24,755 nucleotides of DNA, taken from contig CAJTSB010000038.1 in the NCBI GenBank assembly GCA_910578825.1, forward strand, positions 1 through 24,755. The letters are read 5' to 3'. Below are positions 1-7,431 of this stretch, piece by piece. Source of the stretch: an uncultured Lachnospiraceae bacterium. Lineage in GTDB: Bacteria; Bacillota; Clostridia; Lachnospirales; Lachnospiraceae. Every line of letters starts with the position of its first letter. The first letter of the stretch is position 1. The notes beneath the pieces are model-generated. The model was not told where the DNA came from, ran no database searches, and saw nothing but the letters and a program-made list of their open reading frames with translations. The translations under genes were made by a program, and so were the position numbers.

Positions 1-77
1 GAAAGATTGCTCCAGGTGTTCCCTGCTATAAGAATTTCTAAGTGTTCTGAGCTGCTTATTGAAAAATTGACGCAACC

Positions 78-135
78 GGCTTATATTCGCCCTCCATGGC
101 TCAATATAAGCCTTCCCCAAACATCGTGTTTGGGG
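78..135. repeat. Two adjacent perfect hairpins
   Basis: The first hairpin pairs GGCTTATATT (78-87) with AATATAAGCC (103-112) around a 15-nt loop. Two bases later, CCCCAAACA (115-123) pairs perfectly with TGTTTGGGG (127-135) around TCG. No T-run follows on either strand, so a simple intrinsic terminator is unlikely. Subterminal hairpins of a mobile element or a structured RNA are possible; the function is unknown. Confidence 0.6.
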
Positions 136-288
136 ATTGCTGAAAGTTGTCAGACCACTAAGAAATATCTAATAGCGGAACAAGTCGCAATCCCTTCTAC
201 ATGATTGTGCAAATTGCCATTTTAAATTTTTTATCCTATTTTATGACGCCCGAATCCTTATAGGAATGACATTGTCACGCTAAAGAGG

Positions 289-309
289 CAAAGTGCCTTG
301 CCCACTTTG
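289..309. repeat. Palindrome CAAAGTG-N7-CACTTTG, copy 1
   Basis: CAAAGTG (289-295) pairs with CACTTTG (303-309) around the 7-nt loop CCTTGCC. A second copy with the same arms and a related loop (read on the minus strand) is at 7411-7431. Each copy sits shortly upstream of a plus-strand gene. It could be a small dispersed palindromic repeat or a protein-binding site. Confidence 0.5.
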
Positions 310-326
310 TTCTTTTCATGATAAAA

Positions 327-332
327 TATAAT
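327..332 (+). promoter_or_regulatory. Probable -10 box for helicase gene
   Basis: TATAAT lies 53 bp upstream of the helicase start. The -35 is poor: ACTTTG 17 bp upstream overlaps the right arm of the 289-309 palindrome. If that palindrome binds a protein, it would cover the -35 region. The -10 is seen directly; promoter function is inferred. Confidence 0.4.
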
Positions 333-385
333 TTAAAGTCTGTGAATGGAAAAGTAAAAAATATTTCATAGAACAGGAGACATAC

Positions 386-2749
386 ATGGAAAATATTAAG
401 ATTTCCGTGCGCAATCTGGTGGAATTTATTTTGCGTTCCGGCGATATCGACAATCGTCACGGCAGGGCGGCGCAGAAAGAGGCCATGCAGGAGGGCAGCC
501 GGATTCATCGGAAAATTCAGAGGAGAATGGGCGCTGATTATCAGCCGGAAGTCCCCTTGAAGATAGAATTAAACCGCGAAGAATATACGCTTACCATAGA
601 AGGCAGGGCGGACGGCGTTATTGTGCAGGATGGGCAAACCACGGTGGATGAAATCAAAGGGATTTATATGGATGTAAATTTGTTGGAGGAACCGATTTCC
701 GTACACCTGGCGCAGGCAAAATGCTATGCTTATATTCTGGCGTCCCAGCAGGAGCTTTCAGAAATTTCTGTGCAGATGACGTATTGCAATCTCGATACGG
801 AAGAGATACGCAGGTTTCAGGAGCATTACTCTTTCACAGAGCTGGAACAGTGGTTTCTGGGGGTGGCAGAGGCATACGATAAATGGGCGGAATTTCAATA
901 TCGGGCGAAACAGGAGCGTGACATGTCCATTCAGGAGCTGGAATTTCCGTTTCCCTACCGTGAAGGGCAGCGGGAGCTCACCGCCGGAGTGTATCGCACG
1001 ATAAACCGTGGGAAGAATCTCTTCATTCAGGCGCCTACCGGAACGGGCAAGACGATTACCACTGTCTTTCCGGCAGTAAAAGCGGTAGGACAGGGATTGG
1101 CGGATAAAGTTTTTTACCTGACGGCGCGCACCATAACCAGGACTGTGGCGAGGGAAACTTTTGATTTGCTGCGGACACAGGGATATCAGGGACGCGTCCT
1201 TACGATCACGGCAAAGGAAAAACTCTGTTTTTGCGAGGAGATGGACTGTAACCCGCTGCATTGTCCCTATGCAAAGGGGCATTACGACCGGGTAAATGAC
1301 GCGGTATTTGATTTGCTTTCGCGGGAACGTGATTTGACGCGGGAGGTATTGCTTGCGCAGGCAGAAAAGTTTCAGGTGTGCCCGTTTGAAATGTGCCTTG
1401 ATACTTCCCTTTGGGTCGATGATATTATCTGTGACTATAATTATGTGTTTGACCCCAATGTGTACCTGAAACGATTTTTTGCGGAAGGCGTAAAAGGAGA
1501 TTACATTTTTCTCGTGGATGAAGCGCACAATCTGGTGGAGCGGGGACGTGAGATGTACAGCGCTGAACTGTACAAAGAAGATTTTCTCAAATATAAAAAA
1601 ATATTGAAGGAATATAGCAAAAAATGCACCGCGGCCTTGGAAAAGTGTAATAAGCATCTGCTGAAAATGAAACGCGTCTGTGAGAATTACCGTATTCTTG
1701 GCGGTATCGAAGAATTGATTTTTGCATTGATGCAGCTTGGCTCCGCGATGGAAGATTTTTTTCAGAGAGAAGTCGTTTTTCCGGAGAAAAAGGAGGTACA
1801 GGAATTTTATCTGAACCTGCGTCATTTTCTGAATATGTATGATCTGGTGGATGAAAACTATGTGATTTACTCGGAGCATGTATCGGATGGAAGGTTTAAA
1901 CTGAGACTGTACTGCGTCAATCCAGCCTTAAATTTACAGTCCTGCATGGACAAAGGAAGGTCAACCATCTTTTTTTCGGCAACGCTGCTTCCGATTCAGT
2001 ATTATAAGAAATTGTTAAGCGCCTGTCCGGACAATTACGCGGTCTATGCGCAGAGCGTATTTGCGAATGAGCAGAAACTTGTGGCAGTGGCAAGGGATGT
2101 GAGCAGTAAATACACGAGGAGGACAGCGCAGGAGTTTGATAAAATTGCCTCCTATATCTATGAGACAGCGAAGGCAAAGAGTGGAAATTATATCGCGTTT
2201 TTTCCATCTTACCGAATGATGCAGGATGTGTGGGAATGTTTCGTGCAGCGGGAGGGTGTTTTGGATGATATGGACTGTATCTGTCAGGAAAGCGGTATGA
2301 GCGAGTTGCAGCGCGAGGAATTCCTGGAGAATTTTTCTGTCAGCCGCACAAAGCCACTGATCGGATTTTGTGTGATGGGAGGTATTTTTGCCGAGGGAAT
2401 TGATTTGAAACATGAGGCGTTAATCGGCGTCATCGTCGTGGGAACAGGACTGCCGCAGATTAGCAATGAGCGTGAAATTCTGAAGGATTACTATGAGCGT
2501 GACGAACATGCGGGATTTGCGTACGCATTCCGTTATCCGGGCATGAACAAGGTTTTGCAGGCGGCGGGGCGCGTGATCCGCACAACGGAAGACCGTGGCG
2601 TAATCCTTCTTTTGGACGAGCGTTTTTTGCAGCGGGAGTATCAGGTGCTTTTTCCCAGAGAATGGGAGGGATTTCAGGTCGTGGATTTGCGCGGAGTGCG
2701 GCAGGCGGTAGAAGAGTTCTGGGAGAAGAACGAGGAGCGTAGTCTTTGA
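386..2749 (+). CDS. Rad3/DinG-type ATP-dependent DNA helicase with N-terminal Cas4-like nuclease domain
   Basis: This 787-residue protein is a superfamily 2 helicase of the XPD/DinG group, expected to unwind DNA 5' to 3' in repair or recombination. Residues about 60-125 carry a PD-(D/E)XK-like pattern: GRADG (73-77), then VDEIKG (87-92), then a Gln/Tyr helix (AQAKCYAYI), as in Cas4/RecB nucleases. The helicase core follows: Walker A APTGTGKT (216-223) and DEAH (378-381). Cysteines at 281, 283, 288, 293, 332 and 337 between them suit the Fe-S cluster of this group. The QAAGRVIRT segment near the C-terminus is helicase motif VI. ATG 386 follows an AGGAGA site. The gene appears single; the next gene starts 117 bp on with its own promoter. 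The family is clear; whether the nuclease domain is active is not shown. Confidence 0.9.
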   Translation: MENIKISVRNLVEFILRSGDIDNRHGRAAQKEAMQEGSRIHRKIQRRMGADYQPEVPLKIELNREEYTLTIEGRADGVIVQDGQTTVDEIKGIYMDVNLLEEPISVHLAQAKCYAYILASQQELSEISVQMTYCNLDTEEIRRFQEHYSFTELEQWFLGVAEAYDKWAEFQYRAKQERDMSIQELEFPFPYREGQRELTAGVYRTINRGKNLFIQAPTGTGKTITTVFPAVKAVGQGLADKVFYLTARTITRTVARETFDLLRTQGYQGRVLTITAKEKLCFCEEMDCNPLHCPYAKGHYDRVNDAVFDLLSRERDLTREVLLAQAEKFQVCPFEMCLDTSLWVDDIICDYNYVFDPNVYLKRFFAEGVKGDYIFLVDEAHNLVERGREMYSAELYKEDFLKYKKILKEYSKKCTAALEKCNKHLLKMKRVCENYRILGGIEELIFALMQLGSAMEDFFQREVVFPEKKEVQEFYLNLRHFLNMYDLVDENYVIYSEHVSDGRFKLRLYCVNPALNLQSCMDKGRSTIFFSATLLPIQYYKKLLSACPDNYAVYAQSVFANEQKLVAVARDVSSKYTRRTAQEFDKIASYIYETAKAKSGNYIAFFPSYRMMQDVWECFVQREGVLDDMDCICQESGMSELQREEFLENFSVSRTKPLIGFCVMGGIFAEGIDLKHEALIGVIVVGTGLPQISNEREILKDYYERDEHAGFAYAFRYPGMNKVLQAAGRVIRTTEDRGVILLLDERFLQREYQVLFPREWEGFQVVDLRGVRQAVEEFWEKNEERSL

Positions 2750-2795
2750 GTTTCCTGACGGTTGATTTTGTGTCGAAAAGTATCGCTCTAATCCA

Positions 2796-2824
2796 TTGCG
2801 TGGGATATGGAATCTGGTTATACT
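2796..2824 (+). promoter_or_regulatory. Sigma-A promoter for the XRE regulator gene
   Basis: TTGCGT (2796-2801) and TATACT (2819-2824) are separated by exactly 17 bp and lie 43 bp upstream of the regulator start. This is the only good promoter seen ahead of the XRE/ABC cluster, so it may drive all four genes. Confidence 0.6.
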
Positions 2825-2866
2825 GTTCTATAGAGATATTTCCACGGAAAGGAGGTACCATCAGAA

Positions 2867-3985
2867 ATGAATCCGCTAAGTATTGCAGAAAATATTCTGC
2901 GTCTCAGGCATGGGAAGAAGATGACGCAGGAGCAGCTTGCAAATTTTATCGGCGTCACAAAGGCGTCCGTTTCCAAATGGGAGACAGGGCAGAGTATGCC
3001 GGATATTATTATTTTGCCACAGCTTGCCGCGCTTTTTGACGTTACGGTGGATGAACTTTTGGGGTATGTACCGCAATTGTCGCGGGAGCAGATTCAGAAA
3101 CTGTATCAGAAGTTTGCGGCGGATTTTGCCGGCAGCCCGTTTGAGGAAGTGTTATCGCAGACACAGAAATATGTTAAAAAGTATTACTCATGTTATCCTT
3201 TTCTCTTTCAGATCTGCGTTCTGTGGCTCAACCATTATACGATGGCGCAAGGCGAAGAACGTCAGAGAGAAATACTGGTTCTGCTGTCTGAATTATGCGA
3301 ACATATCAGGGAAAACTGCAGAGACGTCCGCATAGCGGATGATGTGATTGTCTTACAGGCCATGGCTCATTTACGTCTGGGAAAGAGAGCGGAGGTCGTG
3401 GACGCCCTGGAAGAGATGTCCAGGCCGGATCGCCTGATGGGGCAGAGCGCGTCGGTTCTCATGCAGGCATACATGATGGCAGGAGAGAAGGAGAAAGCGG
3501 AAAGCCTGATGCAGATCAGCATGTACAATGCGCTGATTTCGTTTGTGGGAATCTCAACGAGTTATATTTCCATGCACATGGATCAGCCGACAGCCTGCGA
3601 GTCCACGATAAACCGTATTGCGCAGATGGCGGAAACTTATCGTCTCCGGCAGCTCAACCCCAATTTGGCAGCCGGATTTGAATATCAGGCGGTGATGTGC
3701 TATTGCCTGCAAGGGGAAAAGCAAAAGGCGCTGGAACATGCCGGATATTATGTCCTATGTCTGGAAGAATTATTTTCCTCTGCTGCCATTGTGTTACATG
3801 GGGATGATTATTTTGACCGGATTGAGGAGTGGTTTGAGAAGACAGAGGGAGGAACGGGCGCGCCACGTAGCCGGCAGGTGGTTTTGGACGAGGTGAAACA
3901 ATCGCTTGACAGTCCGGTGTTCGCCCTATTGGAAGAGGAGAACGAATTCAAAAGCCTGAAACGGAAATTGAACGAGATTCAGTAA
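2867..3985 (+). CDS. XRE-family transcriptional regulator with long helical C-terminal domain
   Basis: The first 60 or so residues form a Cro/CI-type helix-turn-helix: KKMTQEQLANFIGVTKASVS followed by KWETGQSMPDI and the DELLGY end typical of HTH_3. The remaining ~300 residues are helical and rich in Leu, Ala and Glu, with repeat-like segments (MAHLRLGKRAEVVDALEEM, AYMMAGEKEKAESLMQ). That resembles TPR-type sensor domains of clostridial XRE regulators; the ligand is unknown. Start ATG 2867 follows a strong AAAGGAGGT site. It lies 69 bp before the PLDc_N/ABC genes and is probably co-transcribed and their regulator. That role is inferred from position only. Confidence 0.85.
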   Translation: MNPLSIAENILRLRHGKKMTQEQLANFIGVTKASVSKWETGQSMPDIIILPQLAALFDVTVDELLGYVPQLSREQIQKLYQKFAADFAGSPFEEVLSQTQKYVKKYYSCYPFLFQICVLWLNHYTMAQGEERQREILVLLSELCEHIRENCRDVRIADDVIVLQAMAHLRLGKRAEVVDALEEMSRPDRLMGQSASVLMQAYMMAGEKEKAESLMQISMYNALISFVGISTSYISMHMDQPTACESTINRIAQMAETYRLRQLNPNLAAGFEYQAVMCYCLQGEKQKALEHAGYYVLCLEELFSSAAIVLHGDDYFDRIEEWFEKTEGGTGAPRSRQVVLDEVKQSLDSPVFALLEEENEFKSLKRKLNEIQ

Positions 3986-4039
3986 CAGCCTTTCAGATGG
4001 AACAGATAAAAACAGATAGCTGGAAATCAGGTAAGGCTG
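3986..4039 (+). repeat. Inverted repeat reaching the next gene's ribosome binding site
   Basis: CAGCCTT (3986-3992), directly after the regulator stop codon, is a perfect inverse of AAGGCTG (4033-4039), 40 nt apart. The right arm abuts the GGGAGAGGAG ribosome binding site of the following gene. If formed in mRNA, the stem could affect translation of the small membrane protein. This is inference; no T-run makes it a terminator. Confidence 0.35.
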
Positions 4040-4054
4040 GGAGAGGAGAAAGCG

Positions 4055-4264
4055 ATGATGCAAATGGATATTACGGAGATACTGCCATTTTTGATTCCAC
4101 TGGTAGTGGTGCAGTTTGCACTTCTCGGTTATGCGCTATGGCATATCCTGACACATAAGAATTACAAATATGGAAACCGCACTGTGTGGATTGTCGTTGT
4201 CATTGTGGGAATGCAATTCATCGGTCCGATTTTGTATTTTATTTTGGGCAAGGAAGAATCATAA
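4055..4264 (+). CDS. Small PLDc_N-type two-helix membrane protein (YxlE-like)
   Basis: A 69-residue protein with two hydrophobic segments (about residues 9-32 and 43-64) separated by the basic turn THKNYKYGNRTVW. The GPILYFILGKEE ending is the classic PLDc_N (phospholipase D nuclease N-terminal) small-protein pattern. In Bacillus subtilis, YxlE has this architecture and sits directly before ABC ATPase YxlF and permease YxlG, where it takes part in control of SigY; the same gene order is seen here. No enzymatic residues exist, so it is probably a membrane partner of the ABC genes. ATG 4055 follows GAGAGGAG; a second ATG follows at 4058. Confidence 0.8.
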   Translation: MMQMDITEILPFLIPLVVVQFALLGYALWHILTHKNYKYGNRTVWIVVVIVGMQFIGPILYFILGKEES

Positions 4265-4305
4265 AACCTGGCGTCAAACAAAAAGGAAATGAATGGAGGA
4301 ACGTG

Positions 4306-5208
4306 ATGGATATTTTGGAAATTTCCCATGTCAGTAAATCCTTTGGGAGCAACAAGATAATCGAAGATTTGAGTTTTTCTGTGCCGGAGCATTCTGTGTT
4401 CGGTTTTATTGGAAAAAACGGCGCAGGTAAGACCACAACCATGAAGATGGTGCTCGGTCTGTTGAAACCAGATGCGGGAGAACTATTTGTGAATGGGGAG
4501 AAAGTCCGCTTTGGGCAGAATACGACGAACCGCTATATCGGCTATCTGCCGGATGTGCCGGAATTTTACGGTTTTCTGACGCCAAGAGAATATCTTAAGA
4601 TGTGCGGAGAGATAACGGACATGGACAAGGCGCGGATAAAAGAAAGGTCGGAGGAATTACTGGCTTTGGTTGGACTTGAGACTGTAAATAAACGTATCCG
4701 CGGCTTTTCCCGTGGTATGAAACAGAGGCTTGGAATTGCGCAGGCGCTTTTAAATCAGCCGCGGCTGCTGATCTGTGATGAGCCCACTTCTGCGCTCGAT
4801 CCTGTTGGGCGCAAAGAAATCCTCGATATCCTGCATTCGGTAAAAGAGCATACGACTGTCCTCTTTTCTACGCATATTCTGTCGGATGTGGAGCGTATCT
4901 GTGACCGGATTGCATTTCTTCATGAGGGAAAAATCGCACGAAAGGGGACGATGGAAGAGATAAAAAATATTCGCAAAGGTGACAGTATTGAAATCGAATT
5001 CTTTCGACCGCAGGATGCAGCGCGGTTTTTGCAGATACAGGAGGGCGCGGTGCAGACAGAGCGCACGAAAGTCGTACTCTCAGCCGACAGGCAGACGGAT
5101 ATATTGACGATTATGAAACAATTGTCTGAGAATCATATTTTCATTCAGAGACTGGAGCAGTTAGAGCCCACGCTGGAGGATTTGTTTATGGAGGTGGTCA
5201 GGAAATGA
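4306..5208 (+). CDS. ABC transporter ATP-binding protein (YxlF/BcrA type)
   Basis: A complete ABC ATPase of 300 residues with Walker A GKNGAGKT (36-43), signature FSRGMKQR (134-141), Walker B LLICDEP (154-160) with TSALDP after it, and H-loop His190. The usual Q-loop glutamine is replaced by Asp in YLPDVPEFY, a variation I recall in BcrA-like ATPases. The open frame extends upstream to 4186, but ATG 4306 is chosen: GGAGG ends 6 bp before it, and homologues start at MDILEI-like sequence. GTG 4303 is too close to the ribosome binding site. The gene overlaps the permease by 4 bp, so translation is coupled. Exporters of this class move antibiotics, peptides or lipids; the substrate here is unknown. 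Confidence 0.93.
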   Translation: MDILEISHVSKSFGSNKIIEDLSFSVPEHSVFGFIGKNGAGKTTTMKMVLGLLKPDAGELFVNGEKVRFGQNTTNRYIGYLPDVPEFYGFLTPREYLKMCGEITDMDKARIKERSEELLALVGLETVNKRIRGFSRGMKQRLGIAQALLNQPRLLICDEPTSALDPVGRKEILDILHSVKEHTTVLFSTHILSDVERICDRIAFLHEGKIARKGTMEEIKNIRKGDSIEIEFFRPQDAARFLQIQEGAVQTERTKVVLSADRQTDILTIMKQLSENHIFIQRLEQLEPTLEDLFMEVVRK

Positions 5209-5975
5209 GACAGTATCTTGCATTTACGAAAAAAGAGTGGCTGGAGCAGATAAGGACGGGAAAGCTGTTAGTGATGGTGATTGTGTTTGTGCTTTTTGGA
5301 ATCATGAATCCGGCAGTCGCTAAAATCACACCCTGGATGATGGAGATGATGTCGGATCAGCTTGCTCAGACAGGCATGGCGGTGACAGCGGTGGAGGTTA
5401 CTGCGCTTACCTCATGGATGCAGTTTTTTAAGAATATGCCGATGGCGCTGTTGGTGTTTCTGGTTATGTCAGGCAGTATCCTGACAGCAGAGTATCAAAA
5501 AGGAACACTCATAAATATTGTCACCAAAGGCATGAAACGATGGAAAATATATTTCTCCAAAATGTGTATCATGGAGCTAATCTGGACGTTGGGGTGCCTG
5601 CTCAGTTATAGTATTACTTATGGATACAACGCTTATTTTTGGGATAACAGTATTGTGCATCATATTAATTTTGCCGTGTTTACGTTTTGGCTGTTTGGGT
5701 TCTGGCTCATTTCCGTTCTTGGTCTGGCGTCGGTCTTTTGTAATTCATCTGCCATTGTCATGATCGTTGTGGCGGCGTCGTTTGGCGCATCTTATCTCGC
5801 AGGCATGTTTCCGGCGTTAAAAGAATATTCGCCGTCTTACCTTATGGAATCTGCCGGTCTTTTGGCAGGAGAAGGGGAGATAAGCGCATATTTGGGTGCA
5901 ATTCTTGTCACTATCGGTTTGATTGTGGTGGGAAATGTGATTTCAGTGATTGGTTTTGACAGGAAAAATATCTGA
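5205..5975 (+). CDS. ABC transporter permease (YxlG/ABC-2 type)
   Basis: A 256-residue integral membrane protein with about six hydrophobic segments: near residues 20-40, 78-98, 115-140, 148-175, 180-200 and 228-250. The N-terminal motif FTKKEWLEQIRTGKLL is typical of ABC-2 permeases that pair with BcrA/YxlF ATPases. It starts at ATG 5205 inside the ATPase stop codon (ATGA overlap), so the two form one transporter. Length agrees with YxlG. The gene is followed 20 bp later by an intrinsic terminator that ends the operon. Substrate unknown. Confidence 0.88.
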   Translation: MRQYLAFTKKEWLEQIRTGKLLVMVIVFVLFGIMNPAVAKITPWMMEMMSDQLAQTGMAVTAVEVTALTSWMQFFKNMPMALLVFLVMSGSILTAEYQKGTLINIVTKGMKRWKIYFSKMCIMELIWTLGCLLSYSITYGYNAYFWDNSIVHHINFAVFTFWLFGFWLISVLGLASVFCNSSAIVMIVVAASFGASYLAGMFPALKEYSPSYLMESAGLLAGEGEISAYLGAILVTIGLIVVGNVISVIGFDRKNI

Positions 5976-5994
5976 AAGAAAAGAATAAAAAAAC

Positions 5995-6028
5995 AGGAAA
6001 ACCTGAATTTAAGGTTTTCCTATTTTTT
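5995..6028 (+). terminator. Intrinsic terminator, probably bidirectional
   Basis: AGGAAAACCT (5995-6004) pairs perfectly with AGGTTTTCCT (6012-6021) around a 7-nt loop, then ATTTTTT on the plus strand. An A-rich tract precedes the left arm, giving a T-run for transcription from the right as well. It can therefore end both the ABC operon and the minus-strand gene at 6057-6320. Confidence 0.85.
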
Positions 6029-6056
6029 CTGATAGGAACAATTCTGAAATTTCCTA

Positions 6057-6320
6057 TTATGGCGTGGTCGGTCCGGGGAATTTGTCAGTGCCAAACATGT
6101 ATTTCATCAGACGGTCGGCATCTTCCGGATCGTAAGCCACAAGTTCCAGCTCCTGAATCATAGACTCATCACTGAAAAGATTTGTGATCGTGATATATTT
6201 GGTGAGCTGGGATTTAAGGTTCAGGCGGTCGCCCTGTGTGGAGACCAGCTCTACGGTGCCTTTGCACTGGTCTACTACTTTGAAAAATTCTTCTGTGTCT
6301 TTGATGTTGTAAAGTTTCAT
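6057..6320 (-). CDS. Small conserved-looking protein of unknown function
   Basis: An 87-residue acidic soluble protein, MKLYNIKDTEEFFKVVDQCK at the start, with no signal peptide, membrane segment or metal motif. The pattern (EFF..VD.C.G.VELV...GDRLNLKS) looks like a small alpha/beta fold. I do not recognise a named family. The gene looks real: AAAGGAG lies 8 bp before the ATG, a promoter lies upstream, and a bidirectional terminator follows. It is downstream of the lysR gene on the same strand but seems to have its own promoter. Confidence 0.7.
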   Translation of the reverse strand: MKLYNIKDTEEFFKVVDQCKGTVELVSTQGDRLNLKSQLTKYITITNLFSDESMIQELELVAYDPEDADRLMKYMFGTDKFPGPTTP

Positions 6321-6341
6321 GGTGTAATCTCCTTTCTGTTA

Positions 6342-6369
6342 AATATATTTATGGTTAAGTAACTGACAA
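6342..6369 (-). promoter_or_regulatory. Probable promoter of the small unknown gene
   Basis: On the minus strand, TTGTCA (6369-6364) and TATATT (6347-6342) are 16 bp apart, about 20 bp before the start codon. The -35 lies inside the palindrome at 6359-6381, so a protein bound there, or the lysR transcript end, could interfere with it. Confidence 0.45.
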
Positions 6370-6381
6370 TTGTCAGGTTAC
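6359..6381. repeat. Long palindrome over the lysR stop codon
   Basis: CTGACAATTGTCAG (6363-6376) is a perfect 14-bp palindrome, extended by GTAA on the left and GTTAC on the right with one unpaired base. It overlaps the lysR stop codon (6378-6380) and the -35 of the next gene. There is no clear T-run, so operator is at least as likely as terminator. Confidence 0.5.
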
Positions 6382-7265
6382 GTTCCATCGTCGGGAAGTA
6401 ATTTTAAAAATTCACTGGCGGATGGGGACAATGGAAGACCTGGGTTAATGGCAGCTACAAGCTGTCGCGGCGGTATCGCCTCTTTGGTCTCAAGGATTTG
6501 CAGTTCGTCATCTGCGGACAAGCAATAGTCCGGGACAAATGCAATTCCAAGTCCAATCCTTGCAAGGTCAATGAGGAAATCATTGCTGCTCAGTTCGACC
6601 TCCGGAATGAGTTCCAGTTGGTGCTGTAAAAAAAGATTGTGCAGAAATTCGCTTGTGGTGCTTTTTTTGTCCAGCATCAATATCGGATATTTTGCCAGTT
6701 GTGCAAAAGAAACTTCTCCCTGCGGTAAATCGATGTATGCGCGATTGGCGATAAACACATCCCAAAAACCGGCAACGGTCTTGTGGATATAAGCATCGTT
6801 CATCCGCGCGTTGGGATAGTTCGTGATAATCAGATCAACCTTTCCCTGCGATAAAAGCTCCACACAGCCCAGAGAGGTTGCATTTGTTACCTTGATGGGA
6901 ACATCAGGAAATTGTATGTGGAACGCTTTCAGGTACGGAATCAGAAAGTAGCGGCAAATTGTGTCGCTGGCTCCGATATGTAACTGTCCAAGTCCCAGAG
7001 CATTGGCGTCTAAGAGCTGCGTCTCTCCTTTTTGCAGCAGGTTTACGGCAGGCTCCACATGTTTGAGCAATGTCTCTCCTGCGGGCGTAAGCCGTACTTT
7101 CTTCGTACTGCGGATAAACAGCGGCTGTTCCAGTTTCCGCTCCAGCGTCTTGATAGACTGGCTGACTGCGGACTGGGAAATATATAGTTTTTTGGACGCC
7201 TCCGAAAAACTCAAGGTGGACGCTACCTGATAGAAGACTTTATACAATTCAAAATTGATATCCAT
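6378..7265 (-). CDS. LysR-family transcriptional regulator
   Basis: A 295-residue LysR-type regulator, close to the normal family length. The N-terminal helix-turn-helix runs through about residues 15-60 (STLSFSEASKKLYISQSAVS, then LERKLEQPLFIR). The substrate-binding domain starts near residue 88 (LGLGQLHIGASDTI). The open frame continues upstream to 7436, but ATG 7265 is chosen: AGGAGG lies 7 bp upstream and MDINFELYKVF aligns with known LysR starts. It is divergent from the carbonic anhydrase-like gene, the usual LysR layout, and a perfect dyad lies in the shared region. Target and coinducer are not predictable. Confidence 0.92.
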   Translation of the reverse strand: MDINFELYKVFYQVASTLSFSEASKKLYISQSAVSQSIKTLERKLEQPLFIRSTKKVRLTPAGETLLKHVEPAVNLLQKGETQLLDANALGLGQLHIGASDTICRYFLIPYLKAFHIQFPDVPIKVTNATSLGCVELLSQGKVDLIITNYPNARMNDAYIHKTVAGFWDVFIANRAYIDLPQGEVSFAQLAKYPILMLDKKSTTSEFLHNLFLQHQLELIPEVELSSNDFLIDLARIGLGIAFVPDYCLSADDELQILETKEAIPPRQLVAAINPGLPLSPSASEFLKLLPDDGT

Positions 7266-7312
7266 AAATGCCTCCTGATTTCCCTGATGTGCTTGAATTA
7301 TAGTGTCAGCAC

Positions 7313-7344
7313 ATTTATAATTATTATAAGAAGTGATTATAAAT
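7313..7344. promoter_or_regulatory. Candidate LysR operator (perfect dyad)
   Basis: ATTTATAA (7313-7320) and TTATAAAT (7337-7344) are exact inverses separated by 16 bp. The dyad lies just upstream of the lysR -10 box, where LysR proteins usually bind for autoregulation and divergent control. The core contains TTATAATTATTATAA, which also has partial symmetry. AT-richness makes chance symmetry possible. Confidence 0.45.
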
Positions 7345-7410
7345 ATGTCAATACGGAAACAACCGTTGTTCCCGATTTTGTGACTTCGTAGTACCAAAAG
7401 GCATACTTTA

Positions 7411-7431
7411 CAAAGTGGGACAAGCACTTTG
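7411..7431. repeat. Palindrome CAAAGTG-N7-CACTTTG, copy 2
   Basis: The arms CAAAGTG (7411-7417) and CACTTTG (7425-7431) are identical to those at 289-309. The loop GGACAAG, read on the minus strand as CTTGTCC, resembles CCTTGCC of copy 1. Two copies more than 7 kb apart with the same arm and loop length suggest a repeated element. Confidence 0.5.

Larger units (their letters stand above)
1..385. other. Gene-free stretch at left edge
   Basis: I see no convincing gene here. A 65-codon open frame at 7-204 has no ribosome binding site and runs through two hairpins, so I do not call it. The stretch holds two adjacent hairpins (78-135), a small palindrome (289-309), and a promoter-like -10 before the helicase gene. 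The left part has the look of an insertion-sequence end or other mobile remnant, but the window edge prevents a decision. Confidence 0.5.

Noticed and set aside
7..204. 65-codon open frame at the left edge
   Set aside because: No ribosome binding site, contains both perfect hairpins, and no recognisable protein pattern; more likely structured non-coding DNA.
758..1879. Long open frame antisense to the helicase gene
   Set aside because: The plus-strand helicase has full motifs and ribosome binding site; the antisense protein has no domain pattern and is a shadow.
4186..4305. Upstream extension of the ABC ATPase
   Set aside because: It overlaps the PLDc_N gene, lacks family similarity, and a clear ribosome binding site points to ATG 4306.
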